Shown here: positions 1 through 17,900 of the stretch, in pieces | Numbering within the stretch: position 1 is the first letter of the stretch | How the letters are laid out: every line of letters begins with the position of its first letter | DNA from: Muraenolepis orangiensis | Lineage: Eukaryota; Chordata; Actinopteri; Gadiformes; Muraenolepididae | Direction: 5' to 3' | Assembly (NCBI GenBank): GCA_027704905.1 | Contig: CM051016.1 | Span: 9,226,255-9,290,254, forward strand | Length of the DNA stretch: 64,000 nucleotides | The notes under the pieces: generated by a model | The model's database searches: none | What the model was told of the DNA's origin: nothing | Seen by the model: the letters and a program-made list of their open reading frames with translations, nothing else | Position numbers and translations under genes: made by a program

Positions 1-640
1 CCGACATCAGGAAGACGACAAGAACACTTTTTCACACTTTAATACATTTTCCCTGCACACACACACACACCACTTCATCCTCATACAAAATGAAAATATA
101 AAACATTACAAATTAAAACAAATGATTCAACCTTGAACGTGTTTCTATCAAAGGGTTTCCCCCCTCCTGCTGGATTCAAGCAACACGTCAATGCGTTACA
201 ACAACGTAGATCCAATGGGCTCTTATTTTGAAAAGATTAGATAAGAGGCTCTGGGGAGAACAAAACCGACAGCTTCCACAGAGGAAACCCTTCAACACGC
301 CACACCTTAAGTTATGCTTAAAGTTATCAACAAACGACTAAGAGTTTGTGGGCCTAACTCAGCTAGCGGCCATCTTTAGAGCCAAGATGACCGCTAGATG
401 ACTGAGGCCAACAGAAGAATCAATGCACGCCCTGCAGACCGTTTGGATCAATCAATGGCAATCATTGAACATGGCTCTTTGTGGTTTCTGGGAAACCATT
501 AAGCTCTTAAAGCAATGCATCGTAGGAAACGTTTTGACTGACATCAGGAATCCGCTCACCACAATTCAAAGTGGTGGGATGACCTCCTCCACCTGGCTAC
601 ATAGCGACCGTTTCCCACAATGCACATGGTGGCTCCTCTG
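1..640. other. 3' flank / probable 3' UTR of trmt61a
   Basis: No coding exon is visible here. It lies directly downstream of the trmt61a stop codon (minus strand), so at least part is probably its 3' UTR. A minus-strand ATTAAA, a variant poly(A) signal (TTTAAT on the plus strand at 38-43), is a candidate 3' end. This is inference from position and one hexamer. Confidence 0.4.
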
Positions 641-7884
<7,244 letters not shown>

Positions 7885-7893
7885 GGTGTGGAA

Positions 7894-8504
7894 CTGGACA
7901 CATGAAAGACACAAGCACACAAATATTCAGTCAGCAGGCCAAAGCGACTTACAATAAGGTCATTCAACCGGAAGGCAAGATAACTACTAGTCACCAGAAG
8001 TCATAAGTGCATTTCCTTCCCAACAAGGCATATCAATATAATATAAACATACATATATAATAACCAAACACATTGTACATTACATTTCCTTCCATACAAG
8101 CCTTCAACAGAAGAACCAGTGCTCTGGTAAAAGTACAATAAGTTGGCTAACAACCAAACAATAGAGCTAACAAGCAGGTGCTAAGAGGCAGGATCAGGGT
8201 AGTGCTTCTTGAAGCATCCGTACAAGGACTACCAGGTTCAAGGACAGTTTTTTTATCCACAGGCAGTGTGCCTACTGAACTGCTAGGAGTGCTGCCACTA
8301 TCAGAACATTGTCATCCATATTACATTACACTATTATACTTTAGCTGGACTTTCTGGACTCAATACAGTTACTGCACTGTATTCATGAAGCTGCTGCACT
8401 ACTGGCACTTTAAAATGCTTTTTTTAATAGTTTTTGCACAATTGTGTATATATCTTCCATCAGTCACTTTATTATTATTTTGATTGGATTAATTTGATAG
8501 TATC
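7894..8504. other. trmt61a 5' intron, non-unit part; no gene seen
   Basis: Sequence between the trmt61a coding start and the repeated ckb unit. The part at 8200-8480 reads like the 3' end of a degenerate non-LTR element, but the family is not recognised. No exon is visible. Confidence 0.4.
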
Positions 8505-10300
8505 ATAATACTATAAAAATATCACAGTCCATTCCACAACTGTGGGGCCCCGGACAGAGAAGAGCCGTGACCGTGTCCCTGAGAGACCATAAGGAAACAG
8601 AGACCTTTACTATTGACCACCTTACATGTCGTGCCTACCCTATGCTACCCTATGCTCTTGTTGTTACACAGCTGCAGGGCAGGATAGTCTAGCATTGGCT
8701 GGGATTGTAGACTGGGTTTGATGTCCCAGGGTCCACACAACAGCATCCTTGAGCAAAGCCACTCACCCCTGACCAGCTCCTCAATAACCATGTAGTATCC
8801 GATAAATAAATCAAATGTAGAATAAGATCACACTTTATTAACCCTGTAAGGGACACCCAGGGTGTTACAACAGCAGAATACAGAATACCGTAAATACTGT
8901 AGAACGGCGCGTCTGCTTTGGTCGTCACGGGTGACCACTTGATTCTTCAATGCGGCGCGCATGCCTTTTCTGTTTGAATTGAGTAACCGTTAACTGTCCA
9001 TTAGGTTAGTCTCCGTTAACTATCCATTAGGTTAGTCTCCGTTAACTGTCCATTAGGTTATTTCCCGTTAAGTTAGTGTCATCCTCCAACAGACAGAAGA
9101 CATGGACGAACTGTAAGTGATTAGATTAGATTCTAATTGTTGTAAGTGATGGAAACAGTTATGATAACTACGTGTTGACGAGGTTTACATGTGAACTGTG
9201 TGTCACCTGTCCACGGTGACTAACTAGTTAGTAAAGTAAGTAAGTCAAGTAAGACAGTCAATTATGTTAGTTAGGTTAAGTAAGTGCCCACTTAAAAAGC
9301 CGTTAAATTAGTGTCCGTTGATTTAGTAACTGCTAACTATACGTTAAGTTAGTAACCGTAAGTTAGTGTCAGTTATTCTCTTTCAACAGAAGATGGACCA
9401 GCTGTAAGTGATGGAGACAGTTATGATAACTACCTTTAAGAGGTTTAAATGTCAAATGTGTCACCTGTTCACAGTGACTAACTAGATACGTTAGTTAGTT
9501 AAGTCAGTCAGTCAAGTTAGTGAGTTAGTTACGTTAGTTAGTGCCCATTTTAAAAGCCGTGGTTAGCAGAGGGTGCTAACGAGACTACCAAGTCTACAGC
9601 ATTGAGACTTCTAACCGTGTTTAGTATGAGACGTGTGGCAAGGTTGTGGGGCAAATGGTGATTGATTGGGATTTACGTTGGTATTATACAACGGACTATT
9701 ATACAACGGACTTCACGTAGCTTAGCTTCAACCGACCGCTCGGCTAACAGCCTCAACAGACACAAGATGCGTAGAGACGCGTCAGGAAAGGTTAACTTAC
9801 CTCCTGAACACGACAATATTAATGACCTGTCAACCAGCCTTCAGACGGTATAACGACAAGTTAGACGCGTGGCTCCGGGACCACACGTGGTTCTGTGTTC
9901 AGTTCACTGTAGCCGTCCGGACGGTGAGGAGAAGGCGCCGGGTCTCAGATCTACAAACCCACTATCTGTACGGAGCTCCGCCCGCCGCGCCGAACACATG
10001 ATGTACAGATCTGATGGAGCCTGTCGCCGGCTGATGATGTAGTGAGGTGGTCGACGTACATTACATTACATGTCTCGATTAGAACAAATATATATTTATA
10101 TAGATATACCTAGTTAGATATATCTATATCTAGATATATCTATATCTAGATCTAGATATACTCTATATCTAGATATAGATAGATATAGCTATATCTAGAT
10201 CTAGATATAGATATATCTAGATCTAGATATAGATATATCTATATCTAGATATAGAGATATATCTATATCTAGATATAGATATATATCTATATATAATTGT
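8505..10300. repeat. Unit 1 of the repeated trmt61a/ckb intergenic segment
   Basis: This segment recurs nearly unchanged at 28922-31500 (starting at the equivalent of about 9137), at 33175-34917 plus 38615-38646, and its right end again at 49139 onward. It contains small 'GTTAACTGTCCATTAGGTTAGTCTCC' type repeats, shown here only as a pattern around 8990-9070, a CpG-rich block near 9840-9980 and an AT-rich end. It is the upstream part of the tandemly duplicated creatine kinase unit. Confidence 0.85.
9801..9990 (-). promoter_or_regulatory. Candidate trmt61a 5' noncoding exon and CpG-rich promoter
   Basis: The minus strand has a strong donor (AG followed by GTAAGTTAA) whose intron would start at 9800. 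The block above it is rich in CpG and GC up to about 9990. The first trmt61a coding exon has a good acceptor 9 nt before its ATG, so a noncoding exon must lie upstream in this gap. This is the best candidate seen, but the transcription start is not determined. Copies exist at 31046 and 34479. Confidence 0.45.
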
Positions 10301-10320
10301 GTGTGTATATATATAATATA
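10085..10320. repeat. AT-rich TCTAGATATAGATA low-complexity tract
   Basis: Interleaved ATATCTAGATATA motifs, locally palindromic. It is the site at which the units of copies 2 and 3 have lost about 1.3 kb (see copies 2 and 3) and at which an L2 LINE sits in unit 3. Confidence 0.85.
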
Positions 10321-10861
10321 TACAGATCGTTCTCTCTCATATTGCTTTTTTGTTTTTTGGTCTATTCCAAATCATTTATTAGCAACTATAATGTATTCAT
10401 GATTAACTTCAAATGGTAGCCTTTACTGCTAAGGCGAATTGCACTTGGTTTTCATTGGCCAAATGCTACTTATTCAAATCTAATTAGTTATCATAAGACT
10501 TAATACCTAGTGGCACGTTACTCATATTTCATACTTTGATAAGAGAATAGTACAAGTAGGCTACTACCCAAGCTAAAAAGGGGACACACATTCATATATC
10601 TGTCAATCATCTAACATTAATTATAATGACATGACGTACTCAACCTTGGTTTGACTTCCACTTAAAGGATATTACGTTACAGTTTAGGTTGGATGTAATT
10701 GTATTAAATCAGAAGGACGCAAAGCCATTGCAATACCAACTGAACTTATATAAAAAAACAATCACATTAATATAAGACGTACGTGAAATTGATACTTCAT
10801 GGACAATCACATTAAAACCTCCCAGAGAGTTAGAGCGATGCTCTCAGAAATCTCAGCTGGT

Positions 10862-10921
10862 CCAATAGAATGAATCGACTGTGAGTTCTGACCAATAGGG
10901 AGCCAACAGCTCCTCTATAAA
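10862..10921 (+). promoter_or_regulatory. ckb copy 1 core promoter: two CCAAT boxes and TATA box
   Basis: CCAAT at 10862-10866 and 10892-10896, then TATAAA at 10916-10921. This is followed about 25-30 bp later by the presumed start of noncoding exon 1. The arrangement fits what is known of vertebrate brain creatine kinase promoters (CCAAT plus TATA). Copy 4 has the same block, expanded. Confidence 0.75.
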
Positions 10922-10945
10922 GAGTGCTCCGGTCCGGTCTGGCCC

Positions 10946-11035
10946 GTGGACATCATTCAGTCAGTGAAGGTTTGAGGCTGGACCGGAACAATAGGGATCT
11001 TCGTGTCTTCGCCCAGTAGTATTAGTAGTACACAG
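10946..11035 (+). other. ckb copy 1 noncoding exon 1 (predicted)
   Basis: The start is placed about 25-30 bp after the TATA box; the donor is CACAG followed by GTAGGAG at 11036. Vertebrate CKB has a noncoding first exon. The same exon is present in copy 4 (51149-51232) and absent from copies 2 and 3. Confidence 0.6.
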
Positions 11036-11421
11036 GTAGGAGTGGACTGCGGCTTTTTATTGTAACATATATTACACATTATTATTATAAGATGTACCTT
11101 ATTATTCCGAGGCGCGACGTTTAGGAATTTACGCGGACTGTACATTACGCATGAGCTAAAATATACATGTTTTATTTGATGTATATATTTCAGTTAAAAT
11201 AATAATTAAACAACGTAGCCATCAAATGCATGTATACGCGCACCCGTCAGTGCAACTAGAAGATGGGTAGACCTTGAGAAGGAATCTGATGTCCCTGATC
11301 TATTGTGACCGGTTTGCGTCTTCAAGTCGAGGGTAAATGGACTTGCCGGAGTCCCTCCGGTCCACTAACGTGTCGGTTCGCTTGGTTTCTCCCCCTTCGG
11401 GCCGAACCGCAGCCAGCAGCC

Positions 11422-14149
11422 ATGCCGTTCGGAAACACTCACAACGAGATGAAGCTGAAGTACTCCTCCGAGAAGGAGTACCCCGACCTAAGCCAACACA
11501 ACAACCACATGGCCAAGGTCCTCACGCCCGCCATCTACGAGCAGCTGAGGAAGAGACAGACCCCCAGCGGGTTCACCCTGGATGACGTCATCCAGACCGG
11601 GATTGATAACCCAGGTACAAAGAAAAAAAGCTCGTCCGCGGAGCCGTCAGGCGTCGCTTCGTGTCCTCGCGCTAGACCGTAAATCCGGGCCCGCTAGACC
11701 CGGGACCGATAGACTCAGGGCTACCAGATGGTTTTAACGGGGTTCTTCCCAGGATGGAGCCGCCATTTGCAACGCGACCTTGCCATTGTCTCTAAACATT
11801 TCACCACAAGATAGGAGACTTAAGTGTATTATAAAAGTTTAGTTTAACCCGTAAGAGGTTTAGTGTGATGATGTGGTGGAGGGTAGACAAAGACTCACTA
11901 GCTGGTGTCATGATGCTGAGGGCAGAGCAGTGCTGGTACATTGTGTACTATAAGGGAGAAGTAATGAGAGAAGAGTGTTTTAGTGTTAAAGTGATAAGCC
12001 TTGAGTGCTGGTCATGTAGTGAACCTGCTGTGTCCAGCTGTGATACCGTAGCCCAGTTGAGCATTAGGCACACCTGAGCGGCCACAACAACCACATGGCC
12101 AGGGTGTTGACCCTTGACCTCTACCGGGAGCTGAAGCAGTGGGTCACGCCCAGCGGCTTCACCGTAGACCGTGTCATTCAAACAGGGGTGGACAATCCTG
12201 GTACTGTAACCTAAACCAATACACTAAAGACCTTGACTAGGGACTAGTAGGGAGGCTAGGTGTGTGTGTGTGTATGGGTGTATAACTGTGTGTGTGTCCA
12301 GGCCACCCCTTCATCATGACTGTGGGCTGCGTGGCTGGGGACGAGGAGACCTACGAGGTGTTCAAGGAGTTGCTGGACCCCGTGATCCAGGCAGCGCCAC
12401 GGGGGCTACAAGCCCTCCGACAAGCATAAGACTGACCTGAACCCGGCCAACCTCAAGGTACTGAAGACCCGGCTGGAGCGGAGCCAAGTTCACCTGATCT
12501 AGAATTGTATAGTTATCTGAGCCAAGCCCTTATCTTAAGTCTCCTATCCCCCCAGGGTGGAGACGACCTGGACCCTAACTACGTCCTGAGCTCCAGGGTC
12601 CGCACCGGGAGGAGCGTCCGGGGCTTCTGCCTGCCTCCGCACTGCAGCCGCGGGGAGCGCCGGGCCGTAGAGACCCTCTCCATCGAAGGTAGGAGTTCGC
12701 AACCCCTGAGACTAATGGGCCTATGGCAGGTTTTCCCTGAAGTAGCGTGTGTTTAACCAGAGTCCTCTAAGGCAGACACTAGTGCTACCCAGGTCTCATT
12801 GTAATGCTGAGGGCCCCCTCTAGTGGCAGCAGCCGGTAAAACATCTGCTCCACATTTCTCTCCTTCCCTGGAGACTTGTACCACACCACCAGGTTTTAAA
12901 ACATTCTCTTGTCCTCCGAAAGGTTCTAGCGGGTGTCATCTTCTGTGTTCCAGCTCTAGACACGCTCTCCGGGGACCTGAAGGGGAAGTACTACGCCCTG
13001 AAGAACATGACTGATGCGGAGCAGCAGCAGCTGATCGATGACCACTTCCTGTTCGACAAGCCTGTGTCCCCCCTGCTGCTGGCGTCCGGGATGGCCCGGG
13101 ACTGGCCCGACGGCCGGGGAATCTGGTGAGTAGAGGTTCTGCTGGAACCCAGGTGGGCCCCACGGCGCCGCTAACTGGTCTCCTTGTGTTGAAGGCACAA
13201 CGTGAACAAGACCTTCCTGGTGTGGGTGAACGAGGAGGACCACCTAAGGGTCATCTCCATGCAGAAGGGAGGGAACATGAAGGAGGTCTTCAACCGCTTC
13301 TGCACCGGCCTCACCAAGGTGAGCCCTCTACTGGACTGGCCCTCTAGTGGTCCCTTTAGAAGACCACCAGGGACTCACCAGACCTAGTAGTCTATGATTC
13401 AGACCAACTGTGTACATGTGTGTGGTGCAGATCGAGAGCCTGTTCAAGGAGAGGAAGTATGCCTTCATGTGGAACGAGCACCTGGGCTACGTGCTCACCT
13501 GCCCCTCCAACCTGGGCACCGGGCTGAGAGCCGGGGTCCACGTCAAGCTGCCCAACCTCAGCAAGAACGCCAAGTTTGAAGACATCCTCAAGAGGCTACG
13601 GCTCCAGAAGCGCGGAACCGGTACACGCCGCACACTAGGCCTAGAACTTAAGAAGAACCTTGTTTACTTTACGGGCGGCAGTAGCTCAGGAGGTAGAGCG
13701 CAACTCACAACCGCAAGGTTGTGAGGTGACCGCCTCATAGCAAAAACTGTCCTTGAGCAAGACACCCTAACCCTAAATGCTCCCGACGTGCTGGCTGTCT
13801 CCTTGCATGTCTGACTCGGACGTCGGTGGGTGAATGTGAGGCATGACTTGTAAAGCACTTTGGATAAAAGCGCTATATAAAAGGCAGCCCATTTATCATT
13901 TACTTTAAGATATGCCTAGCATTTAGCGCTACCCTCCCAGAAGGTATCTGACTTGTCTCTGGTCTCTCAGGGGGCGTGGACACGGCGGCTGTGGGCGGGA
14001 CCTTTGACATCTCCAACGCTGACCGCCTGGGCTTCTCTGAGGTTGAGCTGGTGCAGATGGTGGTGGATGGAGTCAAACTGTTGGTGGACATGGAGAAGAC
14101 TCTGGAGAAGGGCAAGTCCATTGACACCATGGTCCCCACCCAGAAGTAA
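11422..14149 (+). CDS. ckb: Creatine kinase B-type, copy 1 (one frameshift in exon 3)
   Basis: Cytosolic creatine kinase, which transfers phosphate between ATP and creatine as a dimer. Coding exons: 11422-11614, 12302-12457, 12556-12688, 12954-13125, 13195-13318, 13431-13620, 13971-14149 (stop TAA), the classical seven-coding-exon layout; poly(A) signal AATAAA at 14255-14260. Visible family marks: GDDLDPNYVLSSRVRTGRS, HFLFDKPVSPLLLASGMAR, WVNEEDHLRVISMQKGGNM, the reactive-cysteine motif TCPSNLGTG and the mobile loop GTGGVDTAAVGG. Exon 3 is 156 nt instead of 155 in all other copies: one extra base in CAGGCAGCGCCAC (about 12390-12402) shifts the frame to a TAA about 30 nt later. Without it the product would be 381 residues, the family length. 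The extra base may be a consensus error or a real lesion. B-type is chosen from the trmt61a/mark3 neighbours. Confidence 0.88.
12068..12200 (+). other. Alternative exon 2 (2b) of ckb copy 1, shortened form
   Basis: A second exon-2-like sequence in intron 2 encodes LSGHNNHMARVLTLDLYREL and the ending VIQTGVDNPG, with acceptor TTAG at 12064-12067 and donor GTACTG at 12201. Its 133 nt end in the same phase as true exon 2, so it can replace exon 2 before exon 3 but cannot be added to it in frame. Compared with copies 2/3 it lacks the segment before DLSG, and it has no ATG apart from the internal Met of HNNHM. It may be a real alternative exon or a relic of an exon duplication. Confidence 0.5.
13672..13903 (+). 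mobile_element. tRNA-derived SINE in ckb copy 1 intron 7
   Basis: It begins GGCGGCAGTAGCTCAGGAGG, an A-box-like tRNA promoter. The body has CTTGAGCAAGACACCCTAACC and the tail TTGGATAAAAGCGCTATATAAA common to fish SINE/LINE tails. The B-box area is replaced by a small inverted repeat around ACAACCGCAAGGTTGT. The same insertion, with different inverted-repeat lengths, is in copies 3 and 4. Confidence 0.75.
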
Positions 14150-14571
14150 CCTCCTGCTGACTCCTCCTCTGCTGGTTCACTGTCTTGATTCCCTGTTCTG
14201 GAATGTTCCCTGTATTTAAAAAGTTCAATGGTTTGAAGCCGGCTCTGAAAATGAAATAAAGTGGTTCTAATCCAACTCTGTCTTCATTCAACGTGTTTAT
14301 ATGGATGTTCTCCTGGCCTGGTGTCACTAGAAGCTGTGGTCCAGATGATCGTAGGAACTGACTTAACAAGGCAGAGTGGTTGTGCTACAATTTCATTGGA
14401 CCCCAGTTCTTAAAGCTAAATGTAGAACAAATATGCCAGACTGACATTAACAAATTGACTTAACCCCAGACCTGGGTAACTGCAGAATGTTACAAGAAAT
14501 ATTACAGGAAGATAAGGCTTAATCAACCTTTTGCATATCGATAAATGGGACGAGACCAGTCAAGTTTACGC

Positions 14572-14998
14572 TTTAATAAGATGTGAGTGACCCCCTCCCT
14601 CTCCTGACATGTACACAAACCTCCAGCTAAACAAAATACAAAAAGAACCAAACAGATGGAGAACTGCAGAGAAGCCATCTTAAAAGGAAGATAAACATTA
14701 TTTACACTGAAAACAAAACGCTACGGTACATCGTGTTTTCCAGGAGACGGAGGAAAAAAAACCTGTGAAATAAATAGACTAAATGTTTTTTTGTCCACAT
14801 TCACAGCATGACAAAAACCATCCGGTTAGAGGGCAGAAAACACATTAGTGGCTAACAGATTATTGCCAAAAAGCCAAACTTCTATACATTAGAATGGTCA
14901 TTACGTTATCTGTGTGGTTTTGGAAACTGCTACTGGAATGATTGTACAGCTTAAATACTGGTAGATATTTATATATATATTCCTCTCCGCCGTCGTGT
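14572..14998 (-). other. mark3 3' UTR
   Basis: The region runs downstream of the mark3 stop codon on the minus strand; ATTAAA (TTTAAT on the plus strand, 14572-14577) is a candidate poly(A) signal. ckb copy 1 ends at about 14280, so the two genes are convergent with roughly 0.3 kb between their ends. A second copy of this sequence lies at 56150-59173. Confidence 0.6.
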
Positions 14999-17900
14999 TC
15001 ATAGCTTTAACTCGTTGGCCACTTTGGACGCGATGTTCTTGAAAGCCATGGAGGACCCTGAGATCCTCTTGAAGCGCACGCCGTTCAGGGATAGACGCGG
15101 CAGCTTGCACACCTCCATCTCCCACTGGACGGGGCCCTCACTGCGGCCCTCGCCATGGACGCACAGCAGCAGGAAGCTCTCGGGCTGCTCGTAGTCAGTT
15201 GTTAGCGTCCAGGACCTTGCGGATCTCCCTCATGATGTCCCCGGGCTCCAGGGAGCTGGTGGTCCTCATGCTCCACGTGAAGCGCAGCGAGCGTGGCTTC
15301 CCGTCTTTGGCGTCACCCTTTTGCTCCCCGGGAACGTGGCGACTGGAGCGAGAGACAGCGAGAGAGAGAGGTTGTGGTTCGTGTTTGAAGACCCATCAGG
15401 TTCTAAAACCACTGGGTCGTAAGGAGCGAGTTTTAGTTAACTAGCAAAGCTACACAAGGAGACATCATCGGCAAGACATGACAGACAGATGAAGCAGAAG
15501 GACAGACAGCAGGAGGAAAGAGCAGGAGGACAGGAGGAAATACAGACAGAACAGTAAGACAGACAGACAGGAGGACAGACAGAACAGGAGGAAAGACAGA
15601 CGGAACGAGAAGACTGACAGACAGAACAGGAAGACGGAGAACAGGAGGAAAGACGGACAGAAGAAGGACATACAGCTGTCTCACCTTGAGTCCTCGGGTC
15701 TCCCGTTCTTTTCAAACTCTGTGGAGACTCTGGAGGCAGGAGGGGGAAAAAAACATTAACACACCATCATCTTCTTCATCGGGTGGGGGTCAAGACTACT
15801 TTACCACGACAAACTAAAAACAGACTTCAAAATGAAACCACAATAAACATCTTGTACCGGACCAGGCAGGACCACAGACTGATGAACACCAGCAGCACAC
15901 AGAACACACAGCCGGATGGACCCACCCTGAGGACCAGGAAGGACCAGAAAGGACCCCATGGTCCACAGAACACACCAGGGACACACCCTGAGGACCAGAA
16001 AGGACCCCATGGTCCACAGAACACACCCTGAGGACCAGAAAGGACCCCATGGTCCAAAGAACACACCAGGGACACACCCTGAGGACCAGAAAGGACCCCA
16101 TGGTCCAAAGAACACACCAGGGACACACCCTGAGGACCAGAAAGGACCCCATGGTCCAAAGAACACACCAGGGACACACCCTGAGGACCAGAAAGGACCC
16201 CATGGTCCAAAGAACACACCAGGGACACACCGTGAGGACCAGAAAGGACCCCATGGTCCACAGAACACACCAGGGACACACCCTGAGGACCGGAAAGGAC
16301 CCCACGGTCCACAGAACACACCAGGGACACACCCTGAGGACCAGGGTGGACCCGGGAGCACCCCATGGTCCACAGAACCGCACAGCTCCTCCACTAACTG
16401 ACATAGTCAACTCCATCAAGACCTGGTGGTTGTGATCTGGTTCAAAGCTAGTTGATGGTCTGGACCAGTAGTGTGGTCTGTATCTGGACCAGTACTGTGG
16501 TCTGTATCTGGACCGGTACTGTGGACCCGTAGTGTGGTCTGTATCTGGACAAGCACAGCAGTCCGCATCTGGACCAGGACTGTGGGTCAGTACTGTGGAC
16601 CAGCACAGTGGTCTGTAGGGTGGGGGTAAAGCCACCCACCTGTTCAGAGTCCACCTGGACTCTCCTTTGTGAAACCCCTAAACTTGCTTAAGTCCTGACA
16701 TTAATAGCTCTTAGCATGTCGTATATGTTAGCAAGTGTATGTCCTTAATGTTGTTAACACGCTCTTATCACAGCTACTTAAGCAGGTGACCTAGCAGTAC
16801 GAAATTGTGTTATTCATCTTGTCAATATGAATACTTGTGAACTGCTGTATTTATATGTTTGCGTACCCCAGTGTTATGCTATTGTCTGCTTCAACTAATG
16901 TACACCTTGTAAGTCGCTTTGGATAAAAGCGTCTGCCAAATGCCCTAAATGTAAATGTAAATCACATGCACACACACAGCAGATGAAGAGGCTGCATGCA
17001 TTCTGGACTGGGTCCTATGCTAGCGCCAGCTGGTTATTTAGCATGGTTCTTAGCAGTACTGCGCTAACAGAATCACTAACGCTAACCACACATAGCACTG
17101 GTCTGTGTTGATGCTTTGTGCTGCTACTGGTTGGTAATAAATCAAGGTGAACTCTATGCTTGTAGTTCTCTCTACTGGGTAGGTGGAGGTTGCCCTCTGA
17201 CTCCCAGCATGCAGCGGGGCAGCACCAATACAATACTTGTCCAGGAGATGGTCTGGACCAGTCCCGGACTCTAGACGGACACCAGGACCTCACCACCAGC
17301 CTCTGGTCTGAGGCTTCGACCTCAAACTCAACACGGACCCATGGAGTCAACATGGCTCCACTTCCTGGTGGTCACATGACCAGACACACGTCAGCCAATG
17401 AAAACAAACTCCAGGTCCAGGAAAAAACACACCAATGAGGAAGAAATGGAGGAGGAAGAAGAGGTAGTAGAGAGGAGAGTAGCAAATATGAGAGGAGGAA
17501 AGCAGGGAGGAGATCGTACAATAGGAGGGACACAAGGAGGAATGCATGAGGAAGAGGAGCAGGGAGAAGAGGGGGGAGGAGGAGCAGGGAGGAGAGCAGG
17601 GAGCAGAGGGAGGAGGAGGAGCAGGGAGCAGGGAGGAGGGAGGAGGAGCAGTGAGCAAGGGAGGGATCAGAGGGAGGAAGAGGGAGCAGAGCGAGGTGGA
17701 ACAGAGGGAGGAGCAGTGAGCAGCAGGGGGGGGGGGGGGGGAGGTACAGCAGACTTACTAAGACCGTGTGCTCCCGGCAGCCCCTGACTCGGGCGGGTCA
17801 ATACTGACCCTGCTCAGAGAGGTCAAAGGTTACAAGGCAGAAAAAAGGGTAGGAAGAAACATTCATACACACATACAGAGAAGGTCAAATCAGAGGGGAG

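Noticed and set aside
13673..13720. Functional tRNA gene suggested by GTAGCTCAGGAGG
   Set aside because: Only an A-box-like head is present, no anticodon arm or acceptor pairing; the rest is a SINE body repeated in other copies.
15801..16635. Long minus-strand frames rich in GVFCGPWGPF and the plus-strand THQGHTLRT frame
   Set aside because: Products of the 51-bp minisatellite in a mark3 intron, with no start context, splice signals or family resemblance.
17398..17787. Glu/Gly-rich 129-residue frame
   Set aside because: Translation of a purine-only low-complexity tract in a mark3 intron.
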